Shown here: piece by piece, positions 19,260 through 30,676 of the stretch
How positions within the stretch are numbered: position 1 is the first letter of the stretch
How the letters are laid out: each line of letters opens with the position of its first letter
Assembly (NCBI RefSeq): GCF_020966755.1
Contig: NZ_JAJKFT010000010.1
Span: 2,444,720-2,508,719, forward strand
Direction of reading: 5' to 3'
Source of the DNA: Blastopirellula sediminis
GTDB lineage: Bacteria; Planctomycetota; Planctomycetia; Pirellulales; Pirellulaceae
DNA length: 64,000 nucleotides
Notes under the pieces: generated by a model
Database searches by the model: none
What the model was told of the DNA's origin: nothing
The model's input: only the letters and a program-made list of their open reading frames with translations
Translations under genes and position numbers: made by a program

Positions 19260-19615
19260 GTGCGTTGCCCCTACGCAAGAAACAAGCTTTCAACGCAAAG
19301 GATAGGACAGTCGTCGAAAAGGCGCATCGATTAGGGCCGACAAAATGCGGGTGTCGGCTTACTACGTAATTCTTACATGCGACTAACCGAAGTCTTGTGC
19401 GTCGACTCGGTCGGCGTCCGGTTTTATCAGTATGCCCCGATGTTTCGGGGCGAACCGAATCGGCGAACATTTAGCCTAGCAGGTCGAATGCGGTATGGAC
19501 AGTTTGGACTTATTTCCCGCAGCTACCCGTTCTCGTCTGGGGGGCCAAGCGGTGATATACTGTCGAGCTTTCCCAAAGTACCTTTCGGCAATCTTCCCAC
19601 TGAGGCTTGTGCGCG
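19260..19615. other. Gene-free stretch between divergent genes
   Basis: This 356-bp region lies between the histidine kinase (minus) and the deoxyhypusine-synthase-like gene (plus). It contains a 7-bp perfect hairpin with a 4-nt loop (GCCCCGA/TCGGGGC, 19434-19451) and a TATACT -10-like hexamer at 19556-19561 without a good -35. I see no coding potential. Confidence 0.55.
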
Positions 19616-20578
19616 ATGTCGATTACGCAGTTCATGGAACGCCATTACCGCCATTTTAATGCTCGAGAAATGCTCGATGCGGCGAAGTCCTACAAATCTT
19701 TCGTCGAAAACGGCGGCAAGATGATGGTTACCTTGGCTGGGGCAATGAGCACCGCCGAACTGGGCGTTTCGCTTGCCGAGATGATCCGCCAGGGGAAGGT
19801 CCACGCGATCAGCTGCACCGCCGCTAATCTGGAAGAAGACGTCTTCAATTTGGTGGCGCACAACGAATACAAGCTGGCCACCAACTACCGCGACCTGTCG
19901 CCGGAAGCGGAACGGGACCTGCGCGACGAAGGATTCAATCGCGTTACTGACACCTGCATTCCGGAAACGGTCGTCCGCCACTTGGAACGCCTGTTGACCG
20001 AACGCTGGGTCGAAGCGGGCGAAAAGGGAGAGCAGCATTCGCCGGTCGATTACTTCCGGATGCTTTTCGAAGCCAACGCGCTGGAGCCGTACTACCAGGT
20101 TCCGGTCGAAGACTCGTGGCTGAAAGCGGCGTTCGACGCCAAGATTCCGGTTTACGTGCCAGGCTACGAAGACTCGACGATGGGTAACATCTTCGCCGCC
20201 CGCGTGATTGACGGCACCGTCAAATCGCACAACGTGCTAAAGCCGGGGACCGCTCAGATGCAAGAGTTGGTCGAGTGGTACCTGAAGTACCAGAAAGATC
20301 ACCCGATCGGCTTCTATCAGATCGGCGGCGGCATCGCCGGCGACTTCGCCATCTGCGCCGTACCGCTCATCATCCAAGATCTGGAACTGGACGTCAGCTA
20401 CTGGAGCTACTTCTGCCAGATTTCGGACTCGACGACGTCGTTCGGTTCCTACAGCGGCGCCGTGCCGAACGAAAAGATCACGTGGAACAAGTTGGACGTC
20501 CACACCGACAAGTTCATGATCAACTCCGACGCGTCGATCGTCGCGCCGCTCATGTTCGCTTACGTGCTGGGGCAATAA
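19616..20578 (+). CDS. Deoxyhypusine-synthase-like protein
   Basis: A 320-residue member of the deoxyhypusine synthase family, which in eukaryotes and archaea transfers an aminobutyl group from spermidine to eIF5A. Bacteria lack eIF5A, and some bacterial members act on free polyamines (homospermidine formation). Family features are MMVTLAGAMSTAELG, HAISCTAANLEEDVFN and the C-terminal GGGIAGDF. K292 in TWNKLD aligns with the catalytic lysine of the human enzyme. The KHH that follows GGG[VI] in the classical enzymes is replaced by AGDF, so the substrate probably differs. I use ATG 19616 rather than the TTG nine bases earlier. Confidence 0.82.
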   Translation: MSITQFMERHYRHFNAREMLDAAKSYKSFVENGGKMMVTLAGAMSTAELGVSLAEMIRQGKVHAISCTAANLEEDVFNLVAHNEYKLATNYRDLSPEAERDLRDEGFNRVTDTCIPETVVRHLERLLTERWVEAGEKGEQHSPVDYFRMLFEANALEPYYQVPVEDSWLKAAFDAKIPVYVPGYEDSTMGNIFAARVIDGTVKSHNVLKPGTAQMQELVEWYLKYQKDHPIGFYQIGGGIAGDFAICAVPLIIQDLELDVSYWSYFCQISDSTTSFGSYSGAVPNEKITWNKLDVHTDKFMINSDASIVAPLMFAYVLGQ

Positions 20579-20600
20579 CGCCCCAGCACTGTTTTTCTTT
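20564..20600 (+). terminator. Terminator overlapping the stop codon of the DHS-like gene
   Basis: A 10-bp perfect stem, GTGCTGGGGC (20564-20573) with GCCCCAGCAC (20580-20589), followed by TG and five T's. The left arm encodes the last residues and the TAA stop lies in the six-base loop. Confidence 0.85.
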
Positions 20601-20614
20601 GACCGGCAGGACGG

Positions 20615-22228
20615 CTAGCCAATTAACATGGCCGCCTGCCGCAGGCGATCGAGCGCTTTCGCCACCGCTTCGGCGGCGATTTGCTCCAACACTTCGCCTT
20701 CGGGGGCTGGCAACGGTTCGCCATCTTTACGCATCGTCAGCGTCCCGTTTCGCAGCATCTCCTTGAGACCGTTGCGAATCTCGAAATGCGTCTTTTCGCC
20801 GTCCATCAGGCCTGCGATATGTCGCGTCAAGTCGTCCAGCTTGATCGTCTCGTGCCGCGCGTTGGTGAGGCGATCGGTGCTCAACGCTTGCAGACGCGTA
20901 ACGCCGGAGATCTTCGGTTTAACGGAAACCTCTCTGGTGCAGAGACTGGGAGTGTAAGAGACGTCAATCAGACCGCCGACCATCATGTGGACCATGTTGT
21001 TCGCCATGCCGCGTCGAATTGCGACCGGATCGGCAGTTCCCATTTCGCTCGCTTTCGCTTCGATATGAGCGACCAGGTCGTCAAACGAAACGGCCATGGG
21101 GAAGTTCGCCCCGATGAAGTCGATCGCCGCGGCCATCAATGGATCAGTCGTGTTCAGACCTTGGTTGGTTTGCATGTTGCGGAACGAAATGGTGTTTTCC
21201 GGCAACTGCTTTTCCGGCGGATTCTCGACCCGTCGCATCGGCGAGCTGAGCCAGGCTCCGTTCATCGCATTTTCATTGAGCGCCCGGTCGACCTTGGTTC
21301 CTTTCGCACAAAGCAGCGTCTGGCGGAACATGCGATTGCGGACGAAGTCGGCGTATTGCTCGCGCTGAATGATATCGGGGGCGACCCGTTCGAGCGTTTG
21401 CGCCACTTCCTTCGGGAAGTTGCCGGTCCACATGGTGGCCAGATGCGCTTCGGCCAGGTATTGCAGGTCGTGCTTGTTCGCCTCTTCAATGAACTCATGG
21501 AAGTAGAACTGGTAGTTGTTCGCTTCCAAGTGGTCGTGGTAGAGGTAGTTGTCGGACTGCTTCTTGAGCATGTTCAATTCGGAGTGAATCATGCTGCCGT
21601 AGGCGCCGTTTTCGGCGCCGACGCTGCTGGCGAGAAACTCCAGTAGAGCCCGCGCCTGCTGCACCTTCTTCTTCGGATCGGTCAGCGCGCGGGTGTGGTA
21701 GTTCATCATGTTGCGAATGGCGCCGCGGAGATGCCAGCCGGGAAGCGTGTTGTAGCTGACGAACGCAATCCCCTGCGGGTTCAAGTGCGAGCGGCAGATC
21801 TCGAGAATCTTGTCGCGAACTTCCGGCGGAACCCACGAGTAAACGCCGTGGCAAATGATGTAGTCGAATTTTCCGAGCGACTCATCGACATCCATGATGT
21901 CGAGATGTTTCGCTTCGATATTGGTCAGCCCAATCTTCTCGATGCTCGCCTTGGCAGATTCAATCTGGCGCTGCGACAAGTCGATGCCGATGAACTGGCT
22001 TTCCGGCAGCAGTTCGGCCATCGGAATGATATTGCCGCCGCCGGCACAGCCAATTTCCAACACGCGGCAATGGCGAATGTCGGCCGGGGTCATTCCGAAC
22101 AAGCGACCCAAGGCGTGCAGGCGTTCCGGGTGCGTTTGGCGGAAGGGATGGCTCGGATAGGGAACGATATCGTAGCTGTTGTGCGCCGCTTCGAGGCTTT
22201 CGTTCATCTGCATAGTTTCAGCCGTCAT
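20615..22228 (-). CDS. SAM-dependent methyltransferase with methyltransferase regulatory domain
   Basis: About 537 residues. The N-terminal class I methyltransferase domain has motif I VLEIGCAGGGN, FIGIDLS after it, and YIICHGVYSWVP. A long central segment (NTLPGWHLRGAIRNMMNYHTR and on) matches the methyltransferase regulatory domain type. The C-terminal part (about 370-530) is a helical, probably winged-helix region with KTHFEIRNGLKEML. Substrate unknown; related proteins are annotated as protein-lysine methyltransferases. Several starts are possible: GTG 22246, ATG 22228 (GGAG upstream) or ATG 22213. I chose 22228. Confidence 0.8.
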   Translation of the reverse strand: MTAETMQMNESLEAAHNSYDIVPYPSHPFRQTHPERLHALGRLFGMTPADIRHCRVLEIGCAGGGNIIPMAELLPESQFIGIDLSQRQIESAKASIEKIGLTNIEAKHLDIMDVDESLGKFDYIICHGVYSWVPPEVRDKILEICRSHLNPQGIAFVSYNTLPGWHLRGAIRNMMNYHTRALTDPKKKVQQARALLEFLASSVGAENGAYGSMIHSELNMLKKQSDNYLYHDHLEANNYQFYFHEFIEEANKHDLQYLAEAHLATMWTGNFPKEVAQTLERVAPDIIQREQYADFVRNRMFRQTLLCAKGTKVDRALNENAMNGAWLSSPMRRVENPPEKQLPENTISFRNMQTNQGLNTTDPLMAAAIDFIGANFPMAVSFDDLVAHIEAKASEMGTADPVAIRRGMANNMVHMMVGGLIDVSYTPSLCTREVSVKPKISGVTRLQALSTDRLTNARHETIKLDDLTRHIAGLMDGEKTHFEIRNGLKEMLRNGTLTMRKDGEPLPAPEGEVLEQIAAEAVAKALDRLRQAAMLIG

Positions 22229-22404
22229 CAGAACGCTGGACTCCACATCAGGGGGCGAGTAAGGAAGAGGGGGTGACTAGTCCCTTCATTTTCGTAACGC
22301 TCCCGCGATTTGTCTGCGGAAAACCCGACAAATCGGCGAGGTTCGCCCGCCTTACGTCACGGGATAGGCGAAATGCGCCGATTGTGACGTTTGGCGCCGT
22401 GGAC

Positions 22405-22911
22405 TTACCCGTTTAATCGCCAAATCGCGAAGTTCAGACAGCTCGCGTAGCTGACCCACAGAAAATAGGGGACGAGCAGCAGTGCGGCCAGCGTCGCTCG
22501 ACGTGCGAATCCGTAGATCGTCACCCCAATCATCAGCCAGAGGAGAACGATCACGATCAGCCCGACGAGCGGGCTTTCGAGGCCGAAGAAAAGGGGCGAC
22601 CAGATTGCGTTCAGCGTTAACTGAACCGCAAACGCTGTGAGTGCTGCACGCGTGGCGGTCCAACTTCCGCCGCGCCATACCAACCAGGCGGCGATCCCCA
22701 TCAAGATGTAGAGCGTCGTCCAGACCGGGCCGAAGAGGTAATTCGGCGGCGTCCAACTTGGTTTTTCCAGGCCCGCGTACCACGTTGGAATCTTAGGAGT
22801 GGTGAAGACCGCGCCGACGACGCCGACCGCAACGCAGAAGCCGACTGCCAAGATCAACGCTACGATCTGCGTTGATACGGCGTAGGAAGGGGACTCGTCT
22901 TTCGCATCCAT
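22405..22911 (-). CDS. tspO: TspO/MBR-family membrane protein
   Basis: A 168-residue protein with five membrane helices and the family hallmark PTWYAGLEKPSWTPPNYLFGP followed by VWTTLYILMGIAAWLVW, then WSPLFFGL and the C-terminal YASCLNFAIWRLN. TspO proteins bind porphyrins and related ligands and act in stress or tetrapyrrole control. The ATG at 22911 gives the usual length plus about ten residues. The frame stays open upstream to 23214, but that part is antisense to nothing recognisable and overlaps the next gene. It lies 40 bp downstream of the AsmA-like gene and may share its transcript. Confidence 0.92.
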   Translation of the reverse strand: MDAKDESPSYAVSTQIVALILAVGFCVAVGVVGAVFTTPKIPTWYAGLEKPSWTPPNYLFGPVWTTLYILMGIAAWLVWRGGSWTATRAALTAFAVQLTLNAIWSPLFFGLESPLVGLIVIVLLWLMIGVTIYGFARRATLAALLLVPYFLWVSYASCLNFAIWRLNG

Positions 22912-22951
22912 CGCAATCTCGTCCAATTCCCGGTGAATCGATTCTCTATTG

Positions 22952-24418
22952 TTAGAGATCGATTCCGCTGCTGGGAGACTCCGGGCGGGGTGGCGGTGGC
23001 GCTCCGGAGGATGGTTTTTTCTCTGGTTCCGGCGGCGGTGGGGGAGGCTCTTCTTCCAACGGCGGACCATTTTCGATCGCGCCGCTAATCCCTTGCCGCA
23101 GTCGATCGAACAAGCCTCCCAGTGGTCGCGGAATGGGAGGAGTCTCTGGCACATCGGCTTGCGGATCAGGATTGGTGCGCAGACGCTGGAGCGGATTGTT
23201 CGGCATCTCCTCACGCATCCGTCGCAGCATCCCAGTCGCTGCGCCCAACACCTCTTCGACCGGAATGTCTCCGTCCTGGATGTTGCCCAGGAGCGTCTCG
23301 GTCATATTCTCCGGCGAATCGGCAAGGCCGACGATCGGCTGTTGCAACGTCCCGGTAATCTTCAGCCGCAGGGTCTTGCCACGCAGCATGTTGAGAATCG
23401 GGGTCTCTTCGTTGATGGTTTTGTCGAGCGGAACGGGGATCACGCAGAGGATGTCGAGCGTATCATCGAGTCCAACCGAACCGCTCGTCTTCACGCGACA
23501 GTTGGGCAATCCGATCTCCAGACCGTCATGATAGATGCGACCATTTTCTAGCTTGAAGTCGACCTGGCAGTTGTCGGCGATTTGGACCGTCGGCGCCATT
23601 TGCAGCGCATCGGTCACGGAGCGAACGACCGGCCCGGCGATGAGCGACGCATGATGGATTTCCAGCGTACCGTGCCCGCTACCCGCTTTCGGATTGTCGA
23701 GCGGGAACTCCCACTCTTCAAAGCGGAGCGACGCTTCGCCATTGACGTTGGTCACGCCGTGCATGATCGGCACGGCGTACTTCAGCAGGTCGTCGCACAT
23801 CTCTTCGGTCAGCTTGAAGTGATGCATCGCTTGGATGTGATCGAACTTCAACAGCGGTCCATGATCGTCCGTGGAGGGAGTCAAGTGACCGGAGAGATCG
23901 AAGTGTTCGATCTTCCACTCGGCGCCGCCGGGACGATTGGCCGAGAGGGTTGCGTCTTGGATTTCGACCGAGACCTGCCGATTGAGCGCCTCGCTCAGGT
24001 TCTTTTGGTCGATCGGCGCCGGTTCGCTGGCGACCGAATCGATCAGGCTGTCCTCTTTCTTCTGAATGATGAAGTGGAGGTTAGGCTTGATGATTTCGAG
24101 GTTGCCCAACTGCCGCGGATTGACGATCAATTGCCAGAAGTAAACGTCATTCCTCATCTTCGGCACGGAGACTTCAAACTTGTCTTCCCGCTGGTGAATC
24201 TTGAGCCCTTCGATCCGCGTCGGCGTCAGCCAACCAAGCGAAACGCGATCGACCATCACCTCGACTTCCGAGGCGGCGAGGACGGCGCTCAAACCGCCTT
24301 GCGTGAGCGGTCGATACGAGACCAGCGTCGGCAGCGCGGCGACGAAGAGGACAATCGCTCCGAACGCGCAAAAGATCCACCAGAACCAGCTTCGCTTTTT
24401 GGGCGTTTCGTCCGTCAT
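22952..24418 (-). CDS. AsmA/TamB-like envelope protein
   Basis: A 488-residue protein with one N-terminal membrane helix (about 13-33, FWWIFCAFGAIVLFVAAL) and a long periplasmic part rich in beta strands. Segments such as LGNLEIIKPNLHFIIQ and LRGKTLRLKITGTLQQPIVGL recall AsmA/DUF748-type proteins that help lipid transport or outer-membrane assembly. The last 70 residues are rich in Pro and Glu. The ATG at 24418 has AGGTGA five bases before it, which I prefer to the GTG at 24427. The family assignment rests on overall pattern only. Confidence 0.6.
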   Translation of the reverse strand: MTDETPKKRSWFWWIFCAFGAIVLFVAALPTLVSYRPLTQGGLSAVLAASEVEVMVDRVSLGWLTPTRIEGLKIHQREDKFEVSVPKMRNDVYFWQLIVNPRQLGNLEIIKPNLHFIIQKKEDSLIDSVASEPAPIDQKNLSEALNRQVSVEIQDATLSANRPGGAEWKIEHFDLSGHLTPSTDDHGPLLKFDHIQAMHHFKLTEEMCDDLLKYAVPIMHGVTNVNGEASLRFEEWEFPLDNPKAGSGHGTLEIHHASLIAGPVVRSVTDALQMAPTVQIADNCQVDFKLENGRIYHDGLEIGLPNCRVKTSGSVGLDDTLDILCVIPVPLDKTINEETPILNMLRGKTLRLKITGTLQQPIVGLADSPENMTETLLGNIQDGDIPVEEVLGAATGMLRRMREEMPNNPLQRLRTNPDPQADVPETPPIPRPLGGLFDRLRQGISGAIENGPPLEEEPPPPPPEPEKKPSSGAPPPPRPESPSSGIDL

Positions 24419-24522
24419 CGGAATCACCTACGTCCGAGGGGGAAGGAGTCGTCAGCGTTTCATCTTAATACGCCGGAGGACGCTTGGGAAAACCTTCCGG
24501 TCGGCAAAATTGGGGCAAATGC

Positions 24523-24552
24523 AAAAAAAAGAGCGATCCCGGGGGATCGCTC
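24523..24552 (-). terminator. Terminator after tpx
   Basis: On the minus strand, a 10-bp perfect stem (GAGCGATCCC with its complement, loop of two) is followed by eight T's (A run at 24523-24530 on the plus strand). It lies 28 nt past the tpx stop. Confidence 0.9.
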
Positions 24553-24580
24553 TTTCCGTTATGCGCGTTTCGCTGGGCGA

Positions 24581-25105
24581 CTACGCCAGGCACTTGTCGA
24601 GCGCCGCGATCGCCGCATCGTAGTTCGGTTCCTGCGTCACTTCCGAAACGACTTCGGCGTAAACGACGTTGCCGTCCGCATCGAGGACGAACGAGCCGCG
24701 AGCCAGCAGCATTAGTTCTTCCATCAGCATGCCCCAGTTGTTGCCGAAGCTGCGGGTCTGATAGTCGGAACCCTTCTGGATATTCTCGATCCCTTCGGCG
24801 CCGCAGAAGCGGTTCATCGCGAACGGCAGGTCGACGCTGACCGTCAGCGCGTTGATCTTGTCGCCGTAGCTGCCGAGCTTTTCATTGAACTTGCGCGTCT
24901 GGGTCGCGCAAACGCCGGTGTCGACCGACGGGACGACGCTCAGAATGGTCGGCTTGCCTTTGACGTCGGCCAAGGTGATCGCCTTCAGACCTTCCGGACC
25001 AAAGCTGTGCAGGGTGAATTCGGGAGCCGGCTTGCCGACTTCCACCGCTTCACCGGCCAAAGTCATCGGGTTGCCTTTGAACGTAACGGCGCCTTTTCGC
25101 GACAT
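24581..25105 (-). CDS. tpx: Thiol peroxidase (atypical 2-Cys peroxiredoxin)
   Basis: A 174-residue peroxiredoxin that reduces hydrogen and lipid peroxides using thioredoxin. The peroxidatic C66 sits in SVDTGVCATQT with the T-x-x-C pattern, and the resolving C101 in LPFAMNRFCGAEGIEN, the signature of Tpx. Length is close to the family norm (about 168). The start ATG follows AGGAGAACC. It has its own terminator. Confidence 0.95.
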   Translation of the reverse strand: MSRKGAVTFKGNPMTLAGEAVEVGKPAPEFTLHSFGPEGLKAITLADVKGKPTILSVVPSVDTGVCATQTRKFNEKLGSYGDKINALTVSVDLPFAMNRFCGAEGIENIQKGSDYQTRSFGNNWGMLMEELMLLARGSFVLDADGNVVYAEVVSEVTQEPNYDAAIAALDKCLA

Positions 25106-25221
25106 GGGAGGTTCTCCTGAGCTGAGTATGCGTGCGAGGGGGTAGATAACGTCCGCATTGTCTCGCGCTGTCGGCGACCTAGAAAGGGGGCGCACTTGTT
25201 TGGCGACGAATCTTCTTGGCC

Positions 25222-25260
25222 AAGAAATACAACAGCCCGCGGGCCGAAGACCGCGGGCTG
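25222..25260 (-). terminator. Probable terminator after BON copy 2
   Basis: A 10-bp perfect stem, CAGCCCGCGG (25233-25242) with CCGCGGGCTG (25251-25260), loop of 8. Read on the minus strand it is followed by a T-rich TTGTATTTCTT, 35 nt after the BON gene ends. Confidence 0.7.
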
Positions 25261-25294
25261 TCGCAATTCATCGTAGGTATCGCGAGATTTGGTG

Positions 25295-25507
25295 TTAGGC
25301 CCACTTCACTTCGAGCTGGTTCTCGATCTGATCGACGCCAGCTTGACGAAGGGCCTCTTGAGCCATTTGCTTGTGGAAAAAGGAGGAGACGCTTCCTTTC
25401 AACACGATGCGGTCTTGTTGCTGTTCAAAGCGGAGCGAGCGTCCGGCGAAGTGGGGATTGTTGGCGAGTACGCGCTCCACATTGGCGGAATATTCAGCTT
25501 GGTCCAT
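25295..25507 (-). CDS. Single BON-domain protein (copy 2)
   Basis: A 70-residue protein made of one BON domain: helix NVERVLANNPHF, then LRFEQQQDRIVLKGSV, then FFHKQMAQEALRQAGVDQIENQLEV. There is no signal peptide or other domain. It resembles the 74-residue protein at 9299-9523, including the DRIVL and KQMAQE segments, and the two are probably paralogues. Function unknown. Confidence 0.75.
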   Translation of the reverse strand: MDQAEYSANVERVLANNPHFAGRSLRFEQQQDRIVLKGSVSSFFHKQMAQEALRQAGVDQIENQLEVKWA

Positions 25508-25632
25508 GGATCTGCTCTAACTGGGATAAGCGGGGGGGAGAACGTCGCGGTGAGGCTGTCCAGTTATTGCTATCGACAGTGCTAGCGGAGCGAATTGAGC
25601 CCAGAACCCGGAATCTATCGCTGAAATTAGCG

Positions 25633-25664
25633 AAGCGGCGCCGATCATAACGATGGCGCCGCTT
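25633..25664 (-). terminator. Hairpin after alaS, possible terminator
   Basis: A 10-bp perfect stem, AAGCGGCGCC with GGCGCCGCTT, loop of 12, beginning 42 nt past the alaS stop. The sequence after it on the minus strand is not T-rich, so factor-dependent ending or mRNA protection is as likely as intrinsic termination. Confidence 0.45.
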
Positions 25665-25705
25665 GGACGGACAGATTCAAGCTGGGAAAAGATTTCGGCG
25701 TGCGA

Positions 25706-28519
<2,814 letters not shown>

Positions 28520-28837
28520 GGCGAAATCAGGCCGGGCCAGTAAGAGTCAAATAGTGCTGTTTAAAGGGGTTATGATAAGCCCTGAAGGGCAAATCGGCTA
28601 GGCGGCGCGGAGGCCGACTTCCCGCTATAGAGTAGGACCGGGTTAGGCGGGAAAGGTTTGCGGCTAGCAAAAAAAAGAGGCTTCCGGGTGATGCGAACCG
28701 GAAGCCTCTTTGGTCACGGACGTCGGATGGAGCCCGCCGACGTCCAAACGGAGGAAGTCTCGTTGCTCAACTCAAAACAAACTCCCGGTCCTGCATGTCG
28801 ACTGCGGAGATTCAGCCGCACGCAGCGGAGGAGGGGC
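28520..28837. other. Gene-free stretch between recA and alaS
   Basis: This 318-bp region contains the terminator at 28669-28708 and presumably the alaS promoter to its left. The 129 bp between that terminator and the recA stop hold no recognisable gene and may be a long recA 3' untranslated region. Confidence 0.6.
28669..28708 (-). terminator. Strong terminator, probably for recA
   Basis: On the minus strand an 11-bp perfect stem (GAGGCTTCCGG and its complement, loop of 10) runs into eight T's. It lies 130 nt after the recA stop codon. Confidence 0.9.
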
Positions 28838-30013
28838 CTATAGCTCTTCTTGGTACTCTTCTTCGTCTTCCGCTTCCGGCTTCTCGACCGGAGCCTTTTC
28901 AAACAGCTTTTCGCCGCCGTGTCCGGCCGCGGCCAGCACCTTGGCCTTCAATTCCTCGGTGATCGAGGGGTTTTCGAGCAAAAAGGTGCGGGCTTTTTCT
29001 TTTCCTTGGCCCAATTGCGTGTCGCCGTAACGGAACCAGGCCCCGCTGCGAGCGACGATTTTTTGTTCCAGGGCGAGGTCGAGGATGTCCCCTTCGTAGC
29101 TGATGCCGTTGGTGTGCATCATGTCGAACTCAGCGACGCGGAACGGAGGCGCGACTTTGTTCTTCACCACCTTGCAGCGAACGCGTTGGCCGACCACGTC
29201 TTCGCCATCCTTCAGCTGGCCGATGCGACGGACGTCGACGCGGCACGAGCAGTAGAACTTCAAGGCGCGACCGCCCGGGGTCGTTTCGGGGCTGCCGAAC
29301 ATCACCCCCACTTTTTCGCGAATCTGGTTGATGAAGATCACGATCGTCTTCGACTTGGCGATGATGCCGGTCAGCTTACGCATCGACTGGCTCATCAAGC
29401 GGGCCTGCAAACCGACGTGGGAATCGCCGATTTCGCCGTTCAGTTCCGCACGGGGAACCAAGGCCGCGACCGAGTCGACCACGATCACGTCGACCGCGTT
29501 CGATTTGACCAGCATTTCGGTAATTTGCAGGCCTTCTTCACCGCTCGACGGTTGGCTGACCAGCAGCGTTTCGAGCTCGACGCCCAGTTTTTTCGCCCAA
29601 CTCGGGTCCAACGCGTGTTCGGCGTCGACGAAGGCCGCGATGCCGCCCGCCTTTTGGGCTTGGGCGATCACATGGAGGGCGATCGTCGTTTTACCGCTCG
29701 ATTCCGGGCCGAAGATCTCGATGATGCGTCCGCGGGGTAGTCCCTTCCCGCCGAGCGCCAAGTCGAGCGACAGCGAACCGGTTGGGATCCCTTGGATCTC
29801 CTGGTGGCTCGAGCCGAGGGGCATGATCGCCCCTTCGCCAAATGACTTTTCGATTTGTTGCAGCGTCGTTTTCAGAACGGCGTTACTCGCCAGCATGGCG
29901 GCGACGTCTTTGTGCTCTCCCTTGGGAGACTTGTCGGCAGCAGCTTTCTTGCTGGTTTTGCTGGTATCTTTTTTCGCCATTCGTCCGTTCTTGGAAGCAG
30001 TTGCAGTGACCAT
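28838..30013 (-). CDS. recA: Recombinase RecA
   Basis: A 391-residue RecA, which forms filaments on single-stranded DNA for recombination and SOS induction. The Walker [10 protein letters not shown] lies at 102-110. Also present are [30 protein letters not shown], the DNA-binding loop region around [12 protein letters not shown], and [21 protein letters not shown] Lys-rich extension of about 45 residues precedes the core and accounts for the extra length over E. coli RecA. The start ATG 30013 has AAAGGAG eight bases before it. A near-consensus promoter and a candidate operator lie upstream. Confidence 0.97.
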   Translation of the reverse strand: MVTATASKNGRMAKKDTSKTSKKAAADKSPKGEHKDVAAMLASNAVLKTTLQQIEKSFGEGAIMPLGSSHQEIQGIPTGSLSLDLALGGKGLPRGRIIEIFGPESSGKTTIALHVIAQAQKAGGIAAFVDAEHALDPSWAKKLGVELETLLVSQPSSGEEGLQITEMLVKSNAVDVIVVDSVAALVPRAELNGEIGDSHVGLQARLMSQSMRKLTGIIAKSKTIVIFINQIREKVGVMFGSPETTPGGRALKFYCSCRVDVRRIGQLKDGEDVVGQRVRCKVVKNKVAPPFRVAEFDMMHTNGISYEGDILDLALEQKIVARSGAWFRYGDTQLGQGKEKARTFLLENPSITEELKAKVLAAAGHGGEKLFEKAPVEKPEAEDEEEYQEEL

Positions 30014-30060
30014 TTTCCGGGCTCCTTTATGGTAAATGTCCTGTCCGCTGGCAAGCATCC

Positions 30061-30078
30061 TTAGTCCGCATCGACTAA
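30061..30078 (-). promoter_or_regulatory. Candidate SOS operator in the recA leader
   Basis: TTAGTC and GACTAA form a perfect 6-bp inverted repeat separated by six bases, about 10-30 bp downstream of the recA -10. The position suits a repressor such as LexA. The sequence is not one of the LexA boxes I know, so this is an inference. Confidence 0.45.
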
Positions 30079-30088
30079 ACGGATGGAC

Positions 30089-30117
30089 AGTGTACGCCTG
30101 TATGGTGTACATGTCAA
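30089..30117 (-). promoter_or_regulatory. recA sigma-70 promoter
   Basis: On the minus strand TTGACA (plus 30112-30117), a 17-bp spacer and TACACT (plus 30089-30094) lie about 75 bp before the recA start. The spacer and -10 contain a repeated GTACAC. Confidence 0.8.
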
Positions 30118-30268
30118 CACTTACTTGCCGCTGACTAAAAAGAAGTATCGGGGCGCCCTGAGACACGGTTGGTCACCGCCCAGGGAGAATCCGAAATTTT
30201 TTTCTTGGGGCCAGGAAATGAGAAGACGGGTAGTTTGCGTCAAGATTGACGTGTAGTGCTTGGTGCCT

Positions 30269-30310
30269 GGTGCCATGCTCTTGCCGCGTCTTCGCGGGAT
30301 GAGCATGTCT
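30269..30310 (+). repeat. 42-nt REP-like hairpin repeat, copy A
   Basis: It starts GGTGCC, then an outer stem ATGCTC/GAGCAT, an inner stem CCGCG/CGCGG with loop TCTT, and ends GTCT. The same 42-nt unit occurs at 36908-36949 and, inverted, at 36973-37014, with paired stem changes. Confidence 0.8.
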
Positions 30311-30323
30311 CCCGATCCGGACT

Positions 30324-30386
30324 GGACTGGACCGCAGCGCGCTTTTTTCGGTCGGGAGTGGACTGGACCGTAGCGCGTTTTTTTCG
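30324..30386 (+). repeat. 27-nt tandem direct repeat
   Basis: Two copies (30324-30350, 30360-30386), each starting GGACTGGACCG and ending in a T6-7 run plus CG, differ at two positions (both C to T). The period is 36 bp. The function is unknown. Confidence 0.75.
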
Positions 30387-30676
30387 CCTGACTTTGGAAA
30401 GTTCCATTTCATCTTCGTTCTATGCCCGGGCTTTCTCCACCGACGCATGTTCCCTATCGCGCCGGTGATTCGGCAGCGCGCAGCATCGTCCGGCGCGGAA
30501 CTGGGCCGCGAAATTCTCGTAGCGAAAACGAGAGGTCAGCCTGGCCGCAAGACGGCTCGTCCCAGAGCCAAGATCGGGAGCGCATAAGCTCGCGAGGGCT
30601 TTACGAAATCGACCACAACTCCGTGCGCTTTGTCAACAGACAAAGTTGGGAGCCAGGGCAGGGGTGTCCGCATCTC

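Larger units (their letters stand above)
30118..30676. other. Gene-free, repeat-bearing stretch
   Basis: About 560 bp between the recA promoter and the ExbB-like gene carry no convincing coding sequence. The region holds one copy of the 42-nt hairpin repeat (30269-30310) and a 27-nt tandem repeat (30324-30386). The rest, 30390-30676, shows nothing I can name. Confidence 0.6.

Noticed and set aside
30390-30676. Possible small RNA or short gene before the ExbB-like gene
   Set aside because: Several short frames exist, but none has a ribosome-binding site with a convincing protein, and no promoter-terminator pair is visible.
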